Position numbers and translations under genes: made by a program. From Kuschelorhynchus macadamiae (Eukaryota > Arthropoda > Insecta > Coleoptera > Curculionidae), in assembly GCA_030620095.1 (NCBI GenBank), contig JAUTXW010005178.1, positions 1-64,000 of the forward strand: a DNA stretch of 64,000 nucleotides, written 5' to 3'. Below, piece by piece: positions 57,738-64,000 of this stretch. The notes beneath the pieces were generated by a model. It did no database searches, had not been told where the DNA came from, and saw only the letters and a program-made list of their open reading frames with translations. How positions within the stretch are numbered: the stretch's first letter is position 1; the number at the start of each line of letters is the position of its first letter.

Positions 57738-58390
57738 GACTTTTTAAACATTTAATTAGGCCGCCATTAAGAAGATAAGAAAAATTCTGATATTGATATT
57801 TACTTAAACATTTCGTTGGGCCACCATTTTGTTTCACCATAATGGCTCCTCTCCAAAATTGTATCCGTTTATCCCTAAACCACACTTTTTGTTCAAATAT
57901 TAAAAACAATTGAATAAGTAGTTTTTTCAGACCGGTTTTTTAAACAGTATTTAGGTAACCATTTTTTTACCTTTTTAGATTTTACCAGTTCTACCCTATA
58001 TAAGATTTAACTTTTGTGCAAAATTTGAAGACAATTGCTGCTTTTTTAATATTTCAGTAAGCCGCCATTTTATTTCGCAATTTTATTCCGCCATCTTGGA
58101 CGGTCTAAATCTTACTAATTTATCTCCATATCCCATCAAATTCTTGTACAAAATTTGGGGTAAATTGGGTAAGTTATCTTTAAGTAATATTTTTGTGTTT
58201 TATTTGTTCCGCCTTATTGGATTTTTTCCAAAATGTTAAGGTAACCATACGCATATAACCCTTAATTTTTGACAAAAATTTGAAATAAACCGACGAAATT
58301 TAGAAATCATGTTTTTTGGCATCTAGGGATCCTGAAACGTAAAGATCTGATGATTTTAGCACGATCCATCCCTTTCACGATTCAAGTAAA
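57738..58390 (+). mobile_element. GCC-box repeat family, copy F
   Basis: Subunits carry GGCCGCCATT (57760), GGGCCACCATTTTGTTTC (57820), AAGCCGCCATTTTATTTC (58060) and GTTCCGCCTTATTGGA (58205). The tail has GGCATCTAGGGATCCTGAAA and ends near CACGATTCAAGTAAAAA. It is more diverged than copies A and B. The head is missing. Confidence 0.82.
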
Positions 58391-58977
58391 AAATATATAA
58401 TTTCTATATATTAGTAGCACTCTATAGCATTGCTAAAATCGTTTATTAAATTTATTGGCGGCTAATTTTATTTCTGCACTGCTACTGATATTAAAAATAT
58501 TCATCTTTGAATTTTTAAGAAGACTGATAGATTTAAGTTAAACCAAAGATTATACCTTCGAATAGACGATCAATTCAATGTAAAATAAACATCCAACGAA
58601 TGATTTCCGCATAGCTTAAAGCTCAAAGGTGAAAATTAACAATGCACTGCATCCGATGGGCTGGTTAAATTCGTTTATAGATTTTTACGGTTTTACGCTG
58701 CTAAATAGCTGTCTTATTTGTCTCCTTAAAGCATAATGTTTGTATTGTCTGTCTGAAAAAGTAGTCCTAACTCAAAAGTTCTGACAACACCAGGACAAAT
58801 AATTGTGTAAGGTCTAATTAAACAGCGACACGAGCAAGTGATGTGGTTAAATTATTTGTACCTGATGCACTGTCTGTACGAAGTATATTCGGTCTTTGGT
58901 TAAACATATTCTTGACAGATTCAATAAATAAATAAATAATTTATAAATACGAACGCTGTTGCAATCTAAATTTACAA
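58391..58977. other. Gene-free stretch
   Basis: Nothing recognisable. Confidence 0.5.
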
Positions 58978-59436
58978 ATTAGGAAGACTTGCGTGCAGGG
59001 AAAGATAAATTTAACGGCAGTTGTGTACATGAAGAGTACTGGATTATACAGGTATATAAACGAATAATTAATTAAATTCACTTGCGTACGGGGCCATTGA
59101 ATAATCGAGAGCACACGAACATCGGTCAAGATGAAAGCAAAGAAAAATTAAAACCGTGTGTGATTAGTAAGTATTTATTTCAATTGTGTTATACCTTTAG
59201 CTGGTATTAATGCAGTAATACAAACAAAATATCCATAATAAACTATACAAAAGAGAGATTAGATTACTTACCATATAAATCTGTTGTCTGTTACATATTT
59301 ATTTCGATAATGTACGCAAGTGCCATTAGTTAACTAACTATTCGTTTATGTACCTAGTAATTCAGTGTGCTTCATGTACGCAACTGCCTCTAAAATTATC
59401 TTTTACGCAAATTTTAGGTACGCAACTGATAGGTAC
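58978..59436. mobile_element. Foldback element with inverted arms of about 125 bp
   Basis: 58978-59098 and 59304-59436 are imperfect reverse complements, sharing ACGCAAGTG, ATTCGTTTAT, CTTCATGTAC.CAACTGCC and TTATCTTT blocks. The spacer is about 200 bp and non-coding. No transposase and no clear target duplication. Confidence 0.75.
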
Positions 59437-59508
59437 ATCGGAATGTTCGGAATTCTGGTACTCGCTATTTAGAATCTTTTTACACTAAGTGTGAGGGTAG
59501 CTAATTGG

Positions 59509-59656
59509 CTATGTTTTGCTACCAATATGAATATTTCTTAGTACTAGTTTAAGTAGAGAAAGTACAAAAAGAAAGATCATGTTGTAGATGTTCTGAAAAA
59601 ACTCGAATTTTTACTGTGAAGTGCTAAACAAAAGCAAATGTCACTGCATACATTTT
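59509..59656 (+). repeat. 148-bp inverted repeat, left copy (right copy 62023-62170)
   Basis: It is almost identical to the reverse complement of 62023-62170, starting CTATGTTTTGCTACCAATAT and ending in TGCATACATTT. Similarity stops sharply at both ends. The 2.4 kb between the two copies contains GCC-box copy G and a MITE. Confidence 0.92.
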
Positions 59657-60102
59657 GTTTGTTGCTTTTTGTTGTTTTATTGTTTGTTCATATTCAATCG
59701 ATAGTTTAAGATGTATGATCTATTCGAAGATAAGATGTTATTTGATAACTAATCATATCTTCCATGTTAGGATTGAATAGGATATAGCTACACCACAATT
59801 ATACAGGTAATTCCACCCAAAATTCCAAACGCCTTTTTTTCAGGAATTATGAGGGATGTCAAAATTTGATAAAAGTTGTTTATTTAATGGGCGGAACGTA
59901 ATTATTTACGGTTAAAAAAAAACGAAACAATTGCTACAAATTTAAAAAGCTCATATTTCTAAAACACTTTTAAAAGTTTAAATTGGAAATCTACGTTTAT
60001 TTCTAAGGCTTTTTTGTTTGATTCCTATTTCGTTTCAAAGATTTAGGAGTTTTTTTAGAGAATTAATGATTTTTTTTAGTTGAGTTTTATTTTGGGAGAC
60101 AT

Positions 60103-60590
60103 TTTTACTTCTCTCATAAAAGGGAGGTATTGTAATTTTGAAAAAATAACCCTTCGAGATTTTTTGAGATCTTCAGGGTCCCTAGATGACGAAAAACATG
60201 TTTTCTCGATTCCGTCGGTCTCTCTGTTCGCAGCATAGCTTTTTTAGAACCCCATTGACTTTAAATTTTGATCAATAATTAGGGGTCATATAGGGATGAC
60301 GCGGTAACATTTTGGTAAAAATCCAATATGGCAAAACAAAATGGCGGCCTAGTGAAATGTTAAAAAAATATATTACTAGGAAAGTGTTTATCCAATTTAT
60401 CTCAGGGATGACCCGGTAATTTTTGGTAAAAATCCAATAGGCCGGAACAAGATGACGGCCTAGTGAAACGTTAAAAAATTATTACTAAAAAAACTGATTA
60501 TCCAATATACTTCAAAATTTGAATAATCAAGTGTTACATAAGAATGAACTGGTAAAATGTTGGTATGAATATAAGACAAAAAAGATATTA
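60103..60590 (-). mobile_element. GCC-box repeat family, copy G (3' part, inverted)
   Basis: Read on the minus strand it ends at 60103 (GAGAGAAGTAAAAA). Inside are the tail blocks (AAGATCTCAAAAAATCTCG, CATCTAGGGACCCTG, ATGCTGCGAACAGAGAGAC) and two subunits with GGCCGCCATTTTGTTTTGCC and GGCCGTCATCTTGTTCCGGC (60340 and 60440). The head is missing. Confidence 0.85.
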
Positions 60591-60707
60591 TCAAAATAAA
60601 CATATGTTAAAGACCCGCTATATCTCAGAAACAAATATAGCAATCAATTTGGTACAAATTACAAAAATGTGTTAAGAATAAAGTTAGATTTAAAATTCAG
60701 ACTTTAA

Positions 60708-60903
60708 CCCCAGTATTCAATAAAAAGGTTTAAGGGTTAGATAAAGTCATAAAGTTCACCAGTTATGTTTCGCTTATGTCACTGTTATTTTGTAATTGTG
60801 ACATTTAGAAAAATTATGTGTTCAATTGTTAAAAATGTCAGTTTAAACCTACAACTGTCAAGTTAGATCTAATCTAAATTTAAACCTCTTTAGTGAATAC
60901 GGG
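60708..60903. mobile_element. MITE copy 2 (related to 22186-22394, opposite orientation)
   Basis: The inverted ends are CCCAGTATTCAATAAAAAGG and, on the other side, CCTCTTTAGTGAATACGGG. The interior holds TTATGTTTCGCTTATGTCAC, the complement of the core of copy 1. TTAA occurs just outside both ends, but at slightly different distances, so a TTAA target duplication is only possible, not shown. Confidence 0.8.
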
Positions 60904-62022
60904 TTTTAATGTTTTATAATCGTTTCATTTTTTGATCACCACGCCTTTACGGATAAAAGTGTAAAGTTTGTTTTACTTCAATTACAATTTAAACAATTAA
61001 AAAGCTAATTTTTACCAAATTTTGATATAGCCATTAATTTGTAAGAGCTGTTTTTGGAATTTAATTGGACACTCTGTATAGTAATGAAATTGTTACTAAT
61101 AACAAAAATATCTTAGAAAGAGACGTATTTTTAAAATTCGAAAGTTTTAAAGTTATTGCAATTGTTCCGTTTCTTTTTGACGTCGCGTCGCGGGGACGGC
61201 GCCGGCGTCGTTTATATCTTAAGCCTAAAAAAATAATTTAAACCCATTAAATAAAAACTTTTTTCAGTTTTAAATGAAACCTTATGTATAGGGAAACAAA
61301 ACCAATGCTTAAACAATATTTATGGCATATACCCTAATCGAAATATATACTAAAATTTCTAATTGCAGTTCTCAGGTGTGTGAAAAATTTAATATCACAA
61401 AAACCTTTCTATTTTATCTTATTTTTAACATTTCAAATTAATTTATACCTTTCAATTTTTAAAATTTGGCTTTGGAATTAATTCATTATTTACATCACTC
61501 ATTATTGTACTGTGATAAATAATCAGTATTTATCAAGTTAAAAGGAGGTTTTTAACGAATCGTTTTTCGTTGTCCTCTAAAGAATTCCAATCAGGGGAAC
61601 AGCCTAATGTACCATGTGTTTCCGTATATATTGCGCCTTACCTACAGGGTTTATTTTAGTAAATAGAAAGGAACTCTAAGTTACAAAATACAAAAGTTGT
61701 AGGGTTTTTCCTAAAGTGCCAGAATTTAGTTTCTTATCAAACAAATTAGAATCGCAAAGCTGTCGAAAAATACCAAACTTCGTTTTTTTTGAAAATGAGA
61801 CCCTGTGTATTATTGCTCTAGACTTAGTCCCAGTATTGCCTTATACATCAAAATATTGGATTAGTCGTGAAATTTGATACCATGGAAATGCCAAGGCCAA
61901 GCTGTCAAGCTTTCAGTGCACTTTCCGTTTAATATTGGATATTCAACTGAAGGAATTTATTTTGTATTTAATAATATTATTGCCAAAGCATACAGGGACT
62001 CCCAAGATATATACCTCTCTAT
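60904..62022. other. Gene-free stretch with a small CG-rich spot
   Basis: A 35-base CG-rich spot (about 61179-61212, with GACGTCGCGTCGCGGGGACG) is unusual in this AT-rich region. No gene was identified. Confidence 0.5.
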
Positions 62023-62170
62023 AAATGTATGCAGTGACATTTGCTTTTGTTTAGCACTTCACCGTAAAAATTCGAGTTTTTTTCAGAACATCTACAACAT
62101 GATCTTTCTTTTTGTACTTTCTCTACTTAAACTAGTACTAAGAAATATTCATATTGGTAGCAAAACATAG
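62023..62170 (-). repeat. 148-bp inverted repeat, right copy
   Basis: Near-identical reverse complement of 59509-59656. Confidence 0.92.
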
Positions 62171-62690
62171 GCAAACACCATTAAAGAGAATAATAAGTTA
62201 CATCATAAAGAATTTTCAAAGGAGGAAAACACTTAAAACAAAGAAAAGAACCGTTCTAGATTCTGAGGAAGTCTTCAATATATTGCTATTTTATGAAGGT
62301 AAGAATATTTTGCTTTTATTATTTATTAACGTTTAACACACATTTCCCATAAAAGTTTCACCCAGTTCAAGACCTCAGTGAGGGAGACGTGAGACAAACA
62401 CGTTAGTTTTGCGCCGAAATTTTACATCATTTAAGAAATGAGAAAACTTCACTAATAATATTATTTTCCCCCTCCCTTTATTGTAAGCAACCTATTTTGA
62501 CACTGCTTTGACAGACGTAAGTGAAAGTTACTCAACAAGGTATTGGTTGCCCTTAACGACAGGATGTAAGTCAACTTACATCCCTAGGGAAATAATAATC
62601 TAAAATTATTATAGTAGTTTTAATTTTTGATTTCATCAACATATTACAAAAATCTGGACAAAAATCTGGTGATATTAATTGAAATGAATA
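62171..62690. other. Gene-free stretch
   Basis: Nothing recognisable. The segment near 62560-62600 is locally palindromic (GTAAGTCAACTTAC). Confidence 0.5.
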
Positions 62691-62693
62691 TTA

Positions 62694-63768
62694 ATGGTAC
62701 AATTATTAGAATTATTCACATTATTAACAAAATTTGGAAACATGTTTTCTCGTTTCTTCTCGATGTGTATTACATCGTCTGACTCCACAGATCCTTCATT
62801 TCTAACCAATGTTTCTGTCACTGTTGAAGAACTGCAAGAGACTTTTGGCTGGGTCTTATTGTATAAAATTTTATTGGCTACTTCTTTTTATTATTGAGGC
62901 TCTCAGCTACCTAACTTTCCGCAATAGTAGCGGATTTCCATCCACCATCTCGCTTGATAGCTAATACATCAACTCCAGTGTTTGCTACTAAACTTGCCGA
63001 CGCTCTTCTAAAAGAGTGTCTAGTATACATTTTGAAGTTCTCAACCTTTAGAAATTTCCCAATTTTGCTTGGAATTGACGAAAACGTATTTTTCCCGACA
63101 GGCTGGTTCAAGAACTTTCCATTTTGATATTGCATAAAGAAGCGCGGATTAATAATCATGTGGGATCTTGTATCAATGTACTTTGAACTATTTTGAAATG
63201 ACAAACCTGAGTGTCGTCACTTTTTGTCACTGTAAATGTACGTGATATTTCATTTTTGGAGTCAGGAATGGTCACAATTATGACTTCTTGACTTATTTTA
63301 ATATTGTCCATTTTCATTTCACAGAGTTCATTGCAACTTCCAGCAACTCCGATTACCATTACAACCTTCATCAATAAGTATATATCATCGGGGGCTTCAA
63401 GCATGAACTTATTCACATCTTCCCTGTTAAACACATTCGATTTTTTGGGTCTATAACTATCTTTTTCTTTTCAAAAGTGCTCGAAGTTTTGGATACTTAG
63501 AAATATCTATATTTTCCTCTACAAAAAAGGGTGGACTTCAACATCGAATACTCACACCACAAGCTTGATGGGGACTTCAATATAGCACTTTTTTCGTGAA
63601 AATACGCCAAAAACAAGTTTCTGCGACTGCAGTAGCCGTCTTGCTTTGGCACCAATTCTTAAAGGATTTATATGCTGCTTCATACCTTTTTTTCGACTTT
63701 TCCGGTAGTAGAGATAAACAAGCAATATTCGCTGATTCTTCTATGTCTGAAGCATCCATTTTGTCCAC
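62694..63768 (-). pseudogene. Crypton-like tyrosine recombinase, decayed
   Basis: Tyrosine recombinases of Crypton-type elements cut and join DNA with Arg, His, Arg and a nucleophilic Tyr. The minus strand starts MDKMDASDIEESANIACLSL (63768), with LLPEKSKKRYEAAYKSFKNW as the N-terminal SAM-like region. After breaks, 63156-63434 has EDVNKFMLEAPDDIYLLMKV and GVAGSCNELCEM, where the family has an arginine-bearing GACRRDEL-type box, so the first arginine is lost. 62911-63204 has RHSFRRASASL (His and second Arg kept), then IKRDGGWKSATIAES. The stop TAG (62911-62913) stands exactly where the nucleophilic tyrosine is expected. Coding-like sequence continues after it (VAESLNNKKK) to about 62694. Clear frameshifts make it dead. 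Confidence 0.85.
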
Positions 63769-64000
63769 ACAGAATCAAACAATTCGACTTCTTCAAACTT
63801 TTCGCTGTTGATAAAATAAAAACTGCCTATGTTGCTCTGGCAACGGATCACGGCTGCCTTCATAATTTAATGAGAATGCTATCAAATGTAATGATAATGA
63901 AAATCCAAAAATATATCCAGCATTTTCTTGTAAACATACAATACAGGGAGGGGGAAAAATGTTATATACTATATGGGATGTAAGTACATTAACCAGTCTC
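63769..64000. other. Window end, no gene recognised
   Basis: This may be the 5' flank of the tyrosine recombinase element. There is no recognisable frame or repeat. Confidence 0.5.

Noticed and set aside
60700..60912. TTAA target duplication proving a piggyBac MITE
   Set aside because: TTAA is at unequal distances from the two ends and is absent at the ends of the other copy.
1..64000. Retroviral or LTR-retrotransposon sequence
   Set aside because: No aspartic protease, integrase HHCC/DDE pair or LTR pairs were seen. All reverse transcriptases here belong to non-LTR or Penelope types.

Overview
The window looks like intergenic or intronic DNA of an arthropod, most likely an insect. It is AT-rich, it carries a short interstitial TTAGG-type (insect telomere) run, and almost everything recognisable in it is a eukaryotic transposable element of a class common in insects. 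I found no convincing host protein-coding exon, tRNA, rRNA or CRISPR array. The species cannot be named from the sequence alone.

Layout. 1-2990: Penelope-like element with reverse transcriptase and GIY-YIG endonuclease, an inverted partial copy upstream, and a hammerhead-ribozyme-like motif downstream. 2990-12130: no genes, with a few dispersed repeats and a purine tract. 12131-13835: the largest copy of a dispersed repeat family (here called the GCC-box family) built from subunits of about 135 bp. 13900-15300: 5'-truncated LINE. 16007-18867 and 22040-24212: two decayed LINEs with a restriction-like endonuclease, bordered by ATT/TAA repeats as in the R4/Dong clade; the second is split by a 209-bp MITE. 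19604-21180: relic of a Transib (RAG1-related) transposase. 24213-35085: mostly unrecognised AT-rich DNA with foldback elements and a tandem duplication.

35094-37427: hAT element with an exact 8-bp target duplication. 37822-39922: mariner-like element with very long inverted termini. 41461-42290: another GCC-box copy. 42576-47512: nearly full-length Jockey-type LINE with a 10-bp target duplication and a long ORF2. 47560-48370: Tc1-like relic. 49210-50531: 5'-truncated RNase-H-bearing LINE with a 15-bp target duplication. 51600-58390: several GCC-box copies; one of them (54288-56692) encloses a DDE transposase pseudogene and may show the coding parent of the family. 58978-62170: foldback DNA, a GCC-box copy, a second MITE copy and a widely spaced inverted repeat. 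62911-63768: Crypton-like tyrosine recombinase relic whose nucleophile tyrosine codon appears to have become a stop.

The elements do not form a pathway; they are independent insertions, some nested. Most carry stops, frameshifts or lost catalytic residues. The Jockey ORF2 is the closest to intact. The most original observations are the GCC-box family and its likely link to the enclosed transposase, the Transib relic, and the hammerhead motif.
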